Shown here: positions 22,531-35,372 of the stretch, in pieces
Numbering within the stretch: the first letter of the stretch is position 1
How the letters are laid out: the number at the start of each line of letters is the position of its first letter
Source of the DNA: Atopsyche davidsoni
Taxonomy: Eukaryota > Arthropoda > Insecta > Trichoptera > Hydrobiosidae
Assembly: GCA_022113835.1 (NCBI GenBank)
Contig: JAILWY010000003.1
Location: 12,547,501-12,611,500 of the forward strand
Direction of reading: 5' to 3'
Length of the DNA: 64,000 nt
Position numbers and translations under genes: made by a program
Notes under the pieces: generated by a model
Databases searched by the model: none
Told to the model about the DNA's origin: nothing
The model's input: only the letters and a program-made list of their open reading frames with translations

Positions 22531-24390
22531 ATGTTATCTACCACCAATTTAAATTGTAATGCTCCATACATAAACAACAAATATGAGTAACCGACGGGAT
22601 AAGAAAAACCGATAATTTTTGTTTGTGAGAATTTTTTCCGCCAAAGGATTTTTAAGTCTCATAGATCTGAAAAAGTTCTTAAAAAACCAGTGCACTTACA
22701 AACAGAAGTAATCGTTATCTCCTAGTCTTCTTTTATTCGTGTTAATAGTTTAAAAAAATGTAACACTTTTCAAATTATTTAATTACATAAATTAGACAAG
22801 AATGAAGACTAACTTTTTGTTGAAACACAATTTTATAATTGTGATTTAAAAAATATATATTACGATAAACAACGGCTAGATTTTATTTTGCTATAAAATA
22901 TTTTGATTTTTATAAATTAATATTTCACAAATTAACTGTTTAATGTGTGTTTTTATGAGAAAAAAATATATTTAACTAATAGTAGTTAAACATATTTTTC
23001 ACGTGTTAGATCTTTTCAGATAAATAATACTTAATTGTTGTTATCATGTTTTCATAGTTTATTGAAACTATTGTAAGCTGTATATTTTTTTAAGTATGTA
23101 AAATACTTGTTTAAATAAGATATAAATATGTTGTATTGTAATAAAACTTTGGCAGTATAAGACAAGTGTCAGAATTGAAACATTAGAAATACTATCGTAA
23201 CCTTCAAACTGATGTGATCATAGTTTCAGGTTTGAAGTGAAATTGATCCCGGCTGTGTAGTTTCCCCAAAGGGAGGCTGTGAATCTTTCCGATTACATTC
23301 TGTACCGACAGCGGCTGCAGAAGAGCTGAAAGCTTTAAATAAAAGTATTGCAAACGGGGGTGCAAAAACTAAGCTACGTATAAAATTCGTTTGAAAGAAT
23401 TTCCTCAGGGAAAATGCTCGTTGTGAGTATAAATAAAATGTAATTATACCTTCTTGCTTTCATGACGGGAGTAAAAACTTTCAGGCGTTTTTCATGAACA
23501 ATTGGAGATTTTGTGTGTTTGTAGGTTTGTTCAAATAAAATAATGCGGCTAGAAAATTCATTTTGTATAATACTACTTTATGCGTTTTATGGACACGTGC
23601 CATAAATCTAATATGCAAAAAATATTCAAATAACTAAAAAATAATTATTATTTTAGTTACTTATCATACTTGTAAAATAAATGTACTTCCGTTTATTTGA
23701 TATTAATAAAATAGAGTTCCAAAATACAAATCCGGTAAAATATAATGAAACCGATATTTATAAAAATACGTAAGAAAATATTAGCACTTATTCATTTTTA
23801 TATCCATTTCAATAGCTTTTGTTTTTCCTATATTTATATTTATGGATAATTAGCCTTGACCTACTAACCAATATCTGTAATAAAAAAAGTATCTAACGCA
23901 GAAGCACGATCCTAATATACTTACATATATGTATATATGAAAATTTATGGCAGTGGTCACCAAACTTTTCTCGTTGATTTGTTATTAATTTTGCTTGTTT
24001 GTAAAATTAATAAAAAATATATCCTGTTTAGTATTTTTTTAATAAAAATCTCAAACAGGCACAAACATAACGTCCTTAATTTTTTATGTTTAATAAAAGA
24101 AAATTTCTTATTTAACGATGTTTTTTCCATTGAAAGTGAGATGGATGTAATTAGTAATTGATCATGCACTTATATTTTAAGAAGTAACATCAACGGTGGT
24201 AGGTTGTATTATTGGTTTTAAAACCGCTAAGTAACGCTTGACTTCATAGAAAATATCTGCGTCCCACAGTTTTTGAGTCGTTGGGTATCTAATATTCCTT
24301 GTACATAAACTGTAGTTTGCATCTTCAGCCTGGTAATCATTTCTACTTCAGTAGGTGGAGTATTAAATCTTAGTTACTTGAGCTAGCTCG
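22531..24390. other. AT-rich non-coding region
   Basis: A slight GC rise near 23240-23330. No gene or repeat recognised. Confidence 0.45.
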
Positions 24391-24420
24391 GTCTATCTAA
24401 TTAGATATATTAGATAGACG
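24391..24420. repeat. Short palindrome
   Basis: GTCTATCTAA and TTAGATAGAC flank a short AT-rich centre. Confidence 0.6.
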
Positions 24421-24964
24421 GAGTATTAGGCATTGATGGAGATTACATTTAGGTATCTCATACTCAGCAGAACCTTCTAAGGAAGACATTACCGATCAAT
24501 TTAATTATAATATTAATCAACATAGATGTGTCCTACTGAAAATTGTTTGAAAAAGTATGTGGAAAATCGTATGTTTAATTTTATCAAAGTGTATAGTATA
24601 TAAATAGTATTATATATAAAATAAATAAAGATAATATCTTAATCTCAGCAAAAGTGAAATACGAGATATTAGTTATTATAAAATTATTAGAAAGGTTTGA
24701 TTAACATTGTTTTTCGTATACAAATAATAGGGTGTTTTAACTATGGTAAAAATGAAAGCTTCACTGCTTTTATTTATTATTTAGATTCGCTTTTGAAAGA
24801 ATAGATGATAATATTTTGTATATTTGAAGTTTTATTGTATCAATGACCAATTCAATTTATCAATTAATGTATTCTGGGATCCTCAAATAATTCAGTTTCA
24901 TAACATTTTTTTTACACGAGGAAGTCACGAAGTCGTTTCATGTTGGAAATAATATAATATTATT

Positions 24965-25470
24965 AACGGCGTTCGACGTCTCTTGTCTTCAATTCATACG
25001 ACACTTAATATCCTACCTTTTGGATTATTCCCATGGATTTTAAGCGAACGTATATGGCTTGTTGAGTCATTCCCAATGTTTTTGCGAGTTCTTCTTGCAT
25101 TTGGCACGAGTCTCCATCCAGTATAGCCTCCAATTCGGCATCCTAAAACTTTTCTGGCCGCCTCTTTGTCATTGGTATTAAAATCACCACTTCTAAAACG
25201 TTTATACCAAAATTCACACGTGTAAATTGATGAAGCATGTTTCTCGCAAGCTTCTTGCAGCATTAGATGGCCTTCAGCTGCACTTTTCTTCAAATGGAAG
25301 CAGAAAAGTAAGCTTTCACGCAAATTGTGTTTTGAAAAAAGTTGACATATTCGGAGCACACAAAATCTAAGTTGTTTCCACAAGACCTAAATATGAGGTT
25401 ATAAAATAAAGTAAGTAAGTTAGTAACGTCATATCTTGAAAATCCTTTAAAACTTATTTGTACACCAAAT
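24965..25470 (-). mobile_element. Truncated mariner element
   Basis: The right end (reading TTTGGTGTACAAATAAG on the minus strand) resembles the end of the mariner at 29979-30786, and the next bases (GGATTTTCAAGATATGACGT) are also related. Only the 5' half of the transposase follows. The left end and the catalytic half are missing. The two elements belong to related but different mariner lineages. Confidence 0.75.
24969..25383 (-). pseudogene. Mariner transposase, N-terminal DNA-binding half
   Basis: The frame shows the mariner helix-turn-helix pattern: LLFCFHLKKSAAEGHLML, then a Y-T-C-x-x-W-Y-x-R-F-x-x-GDF motif. A frameshift follows after about residue 75. In the next frame DAELEAILDGDSCQMQEEL and AKTLGMTQQAIYVRLK continue the second helix-turn-helix, then YELKTRDVER. 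Full mariner transposases are about 345 residues with a DD34D triad; none of the triad remains. Premature stops and a frameshift make it a pseudogene. Confidence 0.8.
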
Positions 25471-25589
25471 ATAATATATATTAGCAAGCAAACTTTCTAA
25501 AATATTAACGCGAGTCTGGTGATATGAATGTACACATGGTTGCCATGGCGACAGACGACATGTGTAAGCGTTAAAAATATATATAAAAT

Positions 25590-25890
25590 GTCTCGATTTT
25601 ACGTATTATACCCGCCCTGAATGATTTATTATAAGGGTGCGCAGGGCGAGACGCGTTTTAGGGGCTCGGAGGAGTCGCAGGGTTGACGCAAACTTCCCGA
25701 GCAAACAAACTCCAGCCTAAGTATTTGCTTGGGTCTAGCGTGCAAAGTTCTCGCAGTATTCGGCGTCACTTTGGGGTTTTCATCCCTTAAAGGATAAAGC
25801 CAGAAATAATGTATGGCAAAGTCAAAAAAGTCACGGCGCTCTTTTCATCCCGACCTATCCCACCTGCTGCCGAATAATGAGGTATACAGC
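25590..25890. other. GC-richer island
   Basis: Includes CGCAGGGCGAGACGCG. No supported frame. Confidence 0.3.
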
Positions 25891-25927
25891 CCGTGGTGCA
25901 AAATTTACATTTAAATATTATGATACT

Positions 25928-26310
25928 TTGAATAAACCACTTGGGTGATTTATCCACATGTTAATTTTCTAGAAATAAATCGCGTGAAAGATAGTACACC
26001 GGAGCACCTGTTTAGTGACAGGTTATTTTCAAAAAGTCTCCACTATTATTACCCTTTATAAACATTATTTACAGATAAATACACTACAGGACTTCCCCAA
26101 CATAGGAAAACTGTTGCTACACCCAAAAATACCACTTAAATTAATCACTTTCGTAAATATAAAAGCATTTATTTTGTATAGAATCGTTCTCAATAATTAT
26201 CAAATATATAGAATCTTCTATTTGTCAGGTACATTAAACGCACATTACTCTTAAATTATCCCCTACCACCTGACAATAATTCTCTCTCTTTCTCTAACTT
26301 TTAATTTAAA
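25928..26310 (-). mobile_element. Family B long-form relic
   Basis: The left part (ACTTGGGTGATTTATCCAC) matches a diverged B arm. The right part (TTTGTCAGGTACATTAAACG, CTACCACCTGACAATAATTC) is the B internal segment in minus orientation. The centre between them has no second copy here. The hammerhead motif is lost. Confidence 0.5.
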
Positions 26311-27283
26311 ACCTGAAGGTAATATATAAAAATATATCTAGCCGAAAAAAATCACGAGAGCAGAGAAGATGTAGATAGATGACATACATTTTGGAGTTGT
26401 ATTATGAGAAATATGTTAATTTGGCCAATTTATGTTATATAAATAAAATTGAAATGTTAAAGAATAACTTGTTTTCTATTTAAAAATATTATGTTATAAG
26501 CTAAAACGTTGACACATTACAGACAGGCATATTTTAATCGTCGTACCTCTTGTTTGCCGTTTGTCCTGTCTTCTACATCACCAATGTTTTTAATACATGG
26601 AGAATGGTTTTTGGTCGTTCTATATGTGTCCTCTTAAAAAGTATATTAAACCTTATTATATAGATGAGGTATGGATTAAAATGATTTGCAGCAATTACTC
26701 ATTGTTACAAATTTATATAGAAAAAATATTTTTATTGAATTAGATATGATTTATATTCCATTTTATGTACAATTATAGGATTATAAAGACAATTACCCAG
26801 AAGTACAATTGTTTTGATTTCATCAAATTGTTTGCAAATGAGGCTATGAGAGTATTCACTAGGCCTGATATCGAATCTCATTCCTTTAAATGAACTTAAA
26901 ATTAATCCTAGCTAAGATCGCTTTGGCAAAATCAGATGTTCTTATTCAATTATATAGAATAATATCCCCCCAAATTATTAAATATGCTTTAGGCTTATAC
27001 CGATAAATAGCTTAAAATTGGAAATAATTCGACAGGATTAAAAAGGAAGGAGCGATTAGGGTCTAATTTCTCCAACAACCCCTATAAATAACGCCACACA
27101 CATTTAAATTTAATAAATCTAAAATTCTCAAGCAGGGGAGGAAGCTAGAGCTTACTTAAGACATTAAGGGTAGTTGAGCTTTAAGGCTTTCATGCAAAAT
27201 ATTAATTATGTTTAAAAATTTCAGCGACCCTTTGAGTTTAATTTTATTATTGTTAAAGAATAGCATAAATATAAATTATTTAG
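26311..27283. other. AT-rich non-coding region
   Basis: Nothing recognised. Confidence 0.45.
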
Positions 27284-27295
27284 CAATATATTTTG

Positions 27296-27451
27296 ATTGA
27301 AATTATATAGCAATTATAAATAATTGCAATATATATATTATTATACAAAATCTCACTCTGTTTGATAATGCCAACGTGAAAGGTTGGCGAAACCGGTCAC
27401 AAATAAAAACGAACACGTGGAAAATCACTCAAGTATTTTACTCAAAAATAT
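27296..27451 (+). mobile_element. Family B element, 5'-truncated (copy B6)
   Basis: Contains CAAAATCTCACTCTG, the hammerhead-like motif (UUGAUAA ... GAAACCGGUC) and the constant 3' end. An exact 12-bp duplication, CAATATATTTTG, lies at 27284-27295 and 27452-27463. The variable left end and fixed right end fit 5' truncation during reverse transcription. Confidence 0.7.
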
Positions 27452-27839
27452 CAATATATTTTGGGTGAATAAAATATAGTTACTTAAAAAGAAATAGCCA
27501 TAATAAAATTAGGTTTGATGTTTATTTATGGTTTTATATATGAATGATAGCAACTGATGCAGAAATTATTTAAGCACCTCTTATTTAATTTTTTTTTAGT
27601 ATTTTTTAAGTATAAGTATCATCAGAGTATGTTAAAAAAAACTCAAAAGATAGTTTAAATAAATATTTAAAAATAAACCGAGGGTCTTGCAGCTCAGCTG
27701 CTCTATCACGACATTTTCTGCGGTGAACGCCATTTTAAAAATCCACAGAGTTAAATTCCGCCTAATGTACTTCAAATAGAACAATCCGAAGAATTCTACA
27801 TCAAGGAGTGTTAATTTAAGGGAGCGTATAAAATCTTGA

Positions 27840-28060
27840 CACCTGATCTGCCTTTGGTCCCCCGAGTTGGCCGTTTGAAATTACCGCGGCGTGGAAATGA
27901 CAGAGGAGGACTGGGGGCAGGTAAAGTATGCGTCCCCTGGGCGCAGTCCTTCCCCGCGCCGCCCCTGGATAACAAACTATCTCACCCCCACTCGGAGGCA
28001 ATGAATTTTTCGCATCCCCTCCTTGTATTAAATGTAAAGGTTCGGCTTGTCTGATTCGGC
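27840..28060. other. GC-rich island
   Basis: CpG-rich, with both strands partly open but no recognisable domain. Candidate conserved non-coding element. Confidence 0.35.
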
Positions 28061-28642
28061 GTCTGAAATAAAAGCGTGACACGAGGAAGTCATATTTTAA
28101 CATGCACGGAACATCAGTATCACACTTGTATATAACGATTAAATTTTTTTGTTTGGAGCTTTGATTGGCAAGTGGGTGGCTTTTAATGCGACCTGTGCCT
28201 CAAAAAAAAAAAACAAATGTAAATAATTTATATAAAAGCATATTGATTAAATCTGTACATATTCTCATATGGCAATATTTTGTATAAAAATAAAAGTATT
28301 TATTAAACACGACAAAGTACTTTATTTCTGTTACTAAACCAGTCATGTCATATTTAAAAAAAAATTGAATTTTTCAATGACTTCAAAATTAGAATCAATT
28401 GTTTTAGATAAAAATTTTATTTGTTATTCGTATTTTTTAAATATAAATTAACTTCAAAATGATAAGTTTAAAAATAGTATTAATATGCAAGAAAAAATAC
28501 ATAACTCGAATTAATAAAAATAATGCAATTACATTACATAAAATCTAAAATCTACAGTTGGTGATCAGATAATATATAATTTGTATGATCAAAACTAAAA
28601 TAAAAATATCCTGCTTAGTTACGAATCTTATTATTTGTATTC
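28061..28642. other. AT-rich spacer
   Basis: Nothing recognised. Confidence 0.4.
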
Positions 28643-28685
28643 AGCTTGAAGATGCTTACAATGCTGATTGACGAAACTAGTCGCT
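28643..28685 (+). other. Hammerhead-like relic, separate family
   Basis: Reads UUGAAGA-U-GC ... GACGAAACUAGUC, with AGC and GCU able to pair as a short stem I. The GAAAC-UAGUC half matches family A exactly. The CUGAUGA half is altered. Confidence 0.4.
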
Positions 28686-28716
28686 TCCTGAAATAAAATA
28701 TGCCATTATATATTTT

Positions 28717-28910
28717 TTGCTGACGCAGCCTTTGCGCCATAGTGGCGGAGGCAAATCATCCGATTTCGTACTTTTCACAGGCCGAATAAGAGAAGTTTTA
28801 AGTCTTATTTACTTTTTAAGAGATGAACGGCGCTCTCACGCCACTGGATTGATGCGAAAAGTTGCGAGAGCTTTTTTATTATTATTTTTTAATCGTTTTT
28901 TTCTGTGATA
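28717..28910 (+). other. GC-richer patch with a 63-codon open frame
   Basis: The peptide is basic (LRDERRSHATGLMRKVAR) and then hydrophobic. No family recognised and no splice context decisive. Confidence 0.2.
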
Positions 28911-29976
28911 AAAGTATAAAACTAGCGTAATGCTTCTTGATCGAAGTGACTCGCGTCTGAGATGTTTGAAATTCTGTTTTAGAAAAAAATATACGTACAT
29001 CTCTTCTCATATTAAAAATTCTGATTAACTCTCCTAACTTTTTTCAATATTTATGGTATACGTATTTATAATTTAGTAACAGAGTTTTTTTTCTTCAATA
29101 TGTTTTCAATGTGTTTTCTACTAATCAGTAGAATGTCTCCAGCATTTTTTTGTTTTATTCAAGTTTTTCTCGATAGATTATTTACCATGATTAAAACTCA
29201 AGACATCATGGTCCATAATTGAACCAGAAATGTATCCCAAAAGCATTTTAAACATACGAGAAAGCCATGATTATACTTCCATGCTACTAAAATATAAAAG
29301 TCAGATGATTTTTAATTTTTTCCAAAATATTAACAAAATAAACAATAATATCATGATTGCGTTGAAGTTCAATCGGTTTTGCGAAACCTCGTGCTTACGA
29401 TCATAATTAATTACGTGGAAAATTAAACTTTATTTTAAACATTATCTTTCTGAAGCATTCTTGTAAGCATAATTTGGACTATTTTATTGAGAGAAACAAC
29501 CCCCTCCACCCCCGCCCTCACCTGCAGGAGTTTTACCTTTGATTACGTGAAGGCAGATTAGATTTAATTCTACTTCTTTGAAATTTGAAAATTAAATTCG
29601 TGATACTCGAGAAACGGCAAAATAAAGAGATAGACCCCCAGGACGGGGCGGGGGAGGAAAACGAGTCTGGCTCATGATGATATTAGGCATGGGTAAAAGT
29701 TTATTTAATTAGACTTTATTTGTTTTTTGTTTATTCAAAGTTATTTTCTTAAATGTTTTCGTATACACACATATATATGAATATTATTTATTATGACAAT
29801 ATATATTTTAAAATACCATATATGTGACACTTTTACTAGTTCAGAGATAAATACGATTTTATTACATTTTAAATACACAGCAAGTCAAAAAAAAACATTA
29901 CTCATAATAAGATTAACAATTAAAAAAAAACTTTTAATACATAAGCATGCAGCTTGTTTTAGTTTTGTAAATAAAA
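28911..29976. other. AT-rich non-coding region with C/G-rich patches
   Basis: A C-rich patch near 29500-29525 and a G-rich patch near 29635-29660. No gene recognised. Confidence 0.4.
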
Positions 29977-29978
29977 TA

Positions 29979-30786
29979 CGGTGTGTGCATTAATTTTAAG
30001 GATTTTTTTCGTGAAATTGGAGTTTTATTATAAATAATTGGTACAATATATTCTATTCAAAGAATTGTCCATCACTTTTTCCCATCTTTCGGGAAAATTA
30101 TGGATTCCATCCCAAAAGAACTGTTCGTCTTTTGAAGCCAAGAAAGAATCAAGCTAATTTTTAATACCCTGTTCAGAAGTGAAGCGTATTCCAGAAAGGG
30201 CATTCTGCATCGATTGAAACAAGTGGTAGTCGGAAGGGGCAAGGTCTGGGGTATAAGGCGGGTGAGGCAGAACTTCCCATCCACTGTTTTCCAAAAAGGG
30301 TTTTATCCGGTTTAACAACATGTGGCCGAGCGTTGTCATGATGGAAAATTACAGATTCGTGGCTGGTCGCATATTCTGGCCGTTTTTCTGCCAATGCTCG
30401 CTTCAAACACATCAATTGTTGTCTGTAGAACTCGCCCGTGATAGTTTGGCCTGGTTTCAGCAGCTCATAGTGGATGACACCCTTCTGATCCCACCAAATA
30501 CACAGCATTACCTTTGCGATGGAGCATGTTCATTATAAACTTCACACAGCAATCGGTGACTTTCAGCTGGTTTTTTCTTACAATTGAAACAGAAAAGTAA
30601 AGCTTGCGTTTTGTTGGTACAAAAGTTGACATGTTGAGAGCTCAAAAAAAAATGTTGTATGGCATATACTGAAAGCAAAAGCGAAATTATGACGCTTCAC
30701 AATGAAATGTTAAAGTATAGCCTGCTGCGATTCAATAGTAGTAATGTCATCTCTTAGAAAATCCGAAAAAATAAATGCATACACCG
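29979..30786 (-). mobile_element. Internally deleted mariner element
   Basis: Both ends are present. The left reads TACGGTGTGTGCATTAATTT, and the right, reversed, TACGGTGTATGCATTTATTT, each beginning at a TA. The element is about 0.8 kb against about 1.3 kb for a full mariner. A transposase frame runs right to left, and about 0.45 kb in its middle is gone. Confidence 0.85.
30072..30640 (-). pseudogene. Mariner transposase with internal deletion and frameshifts
   Basis: The N-terminal part reads ALLFCFNCKKKPAESHRLL (first helix-turn-helix), then passes near 30520 directly into MLCIWWDQKGVIHYELLKPG, skipping the second helix-turn-helix and the first catalytic D. The C-terminal part contains HHDNARPH (second D) and, in a shifted frame, PHPPYTPDLAPSDYHLF (third D) of the DD34D triad. 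At least two frameshifts are visible. Dead, but clearly assigned to the mariner family. Confidence 0.88.
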
Positions 30787-31060
30787 TATATTTAGGCCAT
30801 GTCCAACAGTTGATTTTAGTTTCGGGATTTGATTTTTTTTTACTAAATATGTTTTATGAAAGTAACACGTACATTTTTTAAAAATATTGTAAAAGTTTTC
30901 ACTGCTAGTGATAAAGAAATAATTGCGAAATTTTATATAGATATTAGAATTGAATTTTTACTTCCGGGCCTAAATAATGGAAGGACAGCTATAACGGCAT
31001 CAAAATATCACAGGGTTATAAAATTACACGCTATCAGCAATGAATACGAGATATATGATA
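30787..31060 (+). other. AT-rich stretch with a 70-codon open frame
   Basis: An ATG frame at 30856-31068 has no recognisable domain. At this base composition such frames arise by chance. Confidence 0.2.
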
Positions 31061-31065
31061 AAGTA

Positions 31066-31260
31066 TGACGTCATAAACCCCGCTTCGTATCGACGAAATC
31101 GACACACGTACCTCGAATAGCCCCGGCCAGTGCTAAAGCTATAACGGGCGGGGGACAGTTCGGCGCTCCCGGCCGGAGTGGTCGTTTCGATGATGGCTTA
31201 TCGATACAGGGGCCGCTTTATGCTTGTATCCGATTCTTAAACGAGATCGTTCCTGGTAAT
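31066..31260. promoter_or_regulatory. GC-rich island opening with a CRE palindrome
   Basis: A perfect TGACGTCA at 31066-31073 is followed by CpG-rich sequence and repeated ATCGATAC-like motifs (GTATCGACG, TATCGATACAGG, TCGATACGAG). CRE sites bind CREB/ATF factors. Regulatory use here is only inferred. Confidence 0.25.
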
Positions 31261-32310
31261 TCGATACGAGATTAGTTTGGGATAAGATAGTTCAATCGAT
31301 GATGTCCTATTTTTATTGTAGTTTTAAAACGTTTCCGAGATCATTAAAATGCATCGATTTATGAATATTACTTAAAAATGTAAATAATTATATAACCATA
31401 TTTGAATTTTGATTTGCAGATCAGTGTTGTTATTTAATACGCTTTTAATTTTAAAATAACCCGATATTGTACATAAATATGTATTTTAAATGTTATTATG
31501 AATAAATAATTTCTGGGTTTAGCCAGGTCCTGCTATTATGTTGGAATATATTCAAAACTAAAACTTGTTCATTTACAATTTATTTTAACATAAATGAACC
31601 TGAAACTTGCAGCCGTTTTCATTGCTACTATCAATATTAATAAAATATTACAATAGTGTATGAATATGAATTAATATAATAGTATGTAAATCGCAGAGTT
31701 GGTGTTCTGATGATTTGAGTGATATTGCGAGATATTATATAGGTAACTTGTTTTATATAATATAAAAAAACAAATAACTTAAAATTGAAACTCCCTTTCT
31801 GTAACCTTTGTATCCAATATCTTACAGTCAATATGTTTTGATGCAAACGTACGCTGACCAAAAATATATATGTTGGCTATCTCTGTATTTAAGGAATAAA
31901 AAGTATTTTTTTAAATGTATAGTTAAAAATAAATTGTTACAATATTACTGATATTTCTCACCAAGTTAGTGATAACACTCACTAAAGAACGGAAGTGTTG
32001 AAAGTTTGATGTTCATTTTAGAGTTCAAACTTTTGACAATATTGACAAATTTAACGATATAATTACTCAATACTCAGGGAATTGATTAACACACAAACAC
32101 AAAAATCCTGAATATTTTTTTTGCGAAATTGATTTGCAAATTTATTAATAATTGATGATCATTGATTATTATTTATAAAATGATATTAAATAAAGTAAGG
32201 TCTTCTGCAATAAAAATAATTCAAGTTCAGCGATAATTCAAAAACAAACCGATTAAAAGCTTTGAATACAAATATTTCACTGTAAAACTAAGATTGATAG
32301 GGTTTTTAGT
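31261..32310. other. AT-rich non-coding region
   Basis: Nothing recognised. Confidence 0.45.
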
Positions 32311-32319
32311 TCGATAAGG

Positions 32320-32577
32320 ATGAGTGGTTCCATTAAAAGTATTAAAATCGAAACGGCTCGATTGAGCGGCGCAGCCAGAATCGGCGTTAACTCTATAACT
32401 AATAACCGTACTGCAGTGGCAAGTAAATACCCGGGTAAAGAATCACCAGATATATCACACAGAGGCAGGCGCCCGGTCCGTGAAGGGTTAACTTTGTTTT
32501 CGTCAATGAAGACAAACGACCGCATACATTCTACTGCATCGAAAGGGTTATTTTGGAAAAAGGGGTCTAAGCCTTAG
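32320..32577. other. GC-richer block open on both strands
   Basis: An 85-codon plus-strand frame and an 82-codon minus-strand frame overlap. Neither has a known domain. Candidate conserved island. Confidence 0.25.
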
Positions 32578-35330
32578 TTTCGCTGAAAACTCTCAGCTCA
32601 GATGTAATAGATACTGATTTATTCCACCCTACGTATCCAAGTCTTTTTTTTAATTTAATGAAATATTTAAATTTAAATAATAACTTGTCGTCAAAAACCA
32701 CTTATTATCCAAAAATATTCGAAATACGCTCGCTTTTAATTTCAATATTTTTTATTTAAACATAACTTTGAAAGCATGTCTTCTTATGGCATGGCCGCTG
32801 ATTCTTGATCGAAGGTCATCAGTTTGATCACAAACTAATGTTACAGCTTCTACAAAGTAGAAGACAATTTGACAGTGTACCTTTGAATTATTTGAGCATT
32901 CAAATATAATTTTTTTCGTAAAAACAATTGCATTAATAAACTATAGATATTCATCATTATAATAGATTTTTTTTGACTTCGAATATATCGAATATGTTCG
33001 GAAATATCTCTGGAGGTCAAAAAAAGATTCACCGAAGAAGTCATATATATATATATATTGAGGTATAGAGTACTACAAAATAAATACCAACACAATAAAA
33101 AATATGTTTTACAAGGCGAATATGCTGTAACTGAATTATTTGTCAAATTTAAATTCGCCTAGAAAAAAAAACTTTTCATGAGTAATAAATTCATATGACC
33201 ATAAAAAGAATGTTAACGAAAATTGTATGTAAAATTTTATCACGAAAAATATTCTGGCTTTTAAAAAGAATTTGAATGTAAGTAAAAAACCGATTTAAAG
33301 TCAGAATTTTATTCGATGCGTACTTCTAAATTTAATCGTAATATGTTTGAGAGAACCAAAACTTGGAAGACATAAAAAAAATTACGTAGAAAATAAACGT
33401 ATTAAGAGCTTAAAGCTTATTTGAACAAGCCTAATAAAACGATTACAGATTTCATGGATAATTTTGATGTTTATAAATTTATAAATTCATATATACTGTA
33501 TACGTATATTTTATACACAGCTATCGATTATAAGAGATTTTAATTAAAAATATGAAAAAAGTTAATTGCAAATAATAATGGCTAAAAAAAATAATACGTA
33601 AATGTATAAAGTGTTATTAAGGCATATGTTACATTTTTAACAGAATTTATTCATAAGAGAGAATTGAAGATATTTTTAATATATACAGGACTTGTCTGAA
33701 ACATTAAAAAGTCCTAATAATATAAATAAATAAAAAGCGGTAATAATCTTTATCCAACTAAAAATTTTCGACTATATAGGCAAAACAATGAGTAGAACTA
33801 TGAACAATAAAAAAAATTTGAAAGACTCTCATTATTCTATGAACCTGAAAATAATCTGTTTCTTAACAGAATTTAAAAAAATTGTTATGGTCGTATTTGA
33901 AACTTAATTAGTGGCAAGCAAGTGTGCTAACCGCTGGGTTAGGAGGCACTTAAATAAATAAATGTTAGAACAACGCTCAAAAGTAATTGTGTTTTATTTA
34001 TAAATTACTGTAAAATAGCCATTAGATGTCGTTGAAACTTTTTATTTCACTGAAATTGCTTTCTTTAATTAAAAACAATACAATTGTTTGTAACGTAAAC
34101 AAGATTAATAGTTTTAAATGTAACAGTGTTTCAAGTAGATATCGAAGTAAACGAGGCCAATTAATTTCGTTCATGAGTTCTAAATTTACCATAATAGTTG
34201 TGGTTTAAGTATAAATTATAAATGTGTATACACACGCTTCGGTAGATAATGGTTCCCGTTGCTATCGCTGATCGTTCCAGCTATTATTATAATGGGCTCC
34301 TACCCACCTAATGGTTATAATGACTTATTGGAGGAAACCAAATTTCGCAAAGTGTTTTTATATATAGAAGATACCAAGAAGTTATCAAACCTTCAAAAGA
34401 TACGAGCAGGACTTACATTTTATTTAATTATATTATGTAACATATTTTATAAGCCAAATGGCTAGGGTTTTTCGATCTTGTATAGGGCTCCTTCTTTTAC
34501 AAACAGAAAATTGTTGTAATCGTTGGCTATTCATATTAACATTAAAAAAGTAGCAAAAAATATTTATTGACAGTTTTCTTTACATTTTTATAAATTATGT
34601 TTTGTTAGTAAACGTTCGATCAATACGTGTCATAATATTTTGTAAAATTGTGTTATTATTTTAATGATCCAATTTACTTGAAAAAGTTTTAGACCCCTAA
34701 AAGTTATAACGATTTATTGGAAGTCTTTTTTTCTTTTAATTTTTATCACCGTAGAGACGACAAAATATGTTTTATTTCAGGATAATTTACGACCTTATAT
34801 ATATTTAAAAAAATATATACGTATAAAGTTTTCAGTTTTTGAATTTTTAACATAACGTAATAGATCACTTTAAAATAAAGGTTTTTTAAAGAATTTATTT
34901 TTTAAACTACAAGTTATAAAATAAAAAGAGTACTGTTTTTTTCAGAACTTTTCTTAATGTGATTGTTTATTCAGTACCAAGCACATTTGGGGCACAAACA
35001 AAAATAATATATTATACGCAAGTGAATTATTGGAAATTTCGGAGGTTCAAATAGTGTTTACCTTCCATTGATATGAATAAGTTTAATATACAAGCCGGCC
35101 AAAATCTAAATTAACTAGATGGTTTTTGTTTAAACATAATATTTATCAAATTCGAAAAGACTGGGGGACAAAAAATCTTCTAGTTGTAAATAAGACATTC
35201 AGGGGTCTTTTTTTTTCAGGGGTGGACAGCGAGAAAAAAATCAACTGTGCTGAAAATATGTTTCAATATTTTCAATACGCTGTGATATTTCAAAAAATAA
35301 TATAAGTAGTAATTTGTTTCATCAAGCAAA
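32578..35330. other. AT-rich non-coding region
   Basis: A (TA)n patch near 33045. A 68-codon frame at 34259-34465 has no family match. No repeat family seen. Confidence 0.4.
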
Positions 35331-35372
35331 CTATGAAAGTGCCATCCTAACATGTTGGCGAAACAAGTTACG
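35331..35372 (+). other. Hammerhead-like relic, separate family
   Basis: Reads AUGAAAG-U-GCC ... GUUGGCGAAACAAGUU, the same layout as family B with a divergent sequence. Confidence 0.35.

Noticed and set aside
30856..31068. A 70-codon gene
   Set aside because: No motif or splice or promoter context; frames of this length are expected in sequence this AT-rich.
33905..33950. tRNA-like fragment (GTGTGCTAACCGCTGGGTTA)
   Set aside because: No B box or acceptor pairing around it, so it could not be supported.
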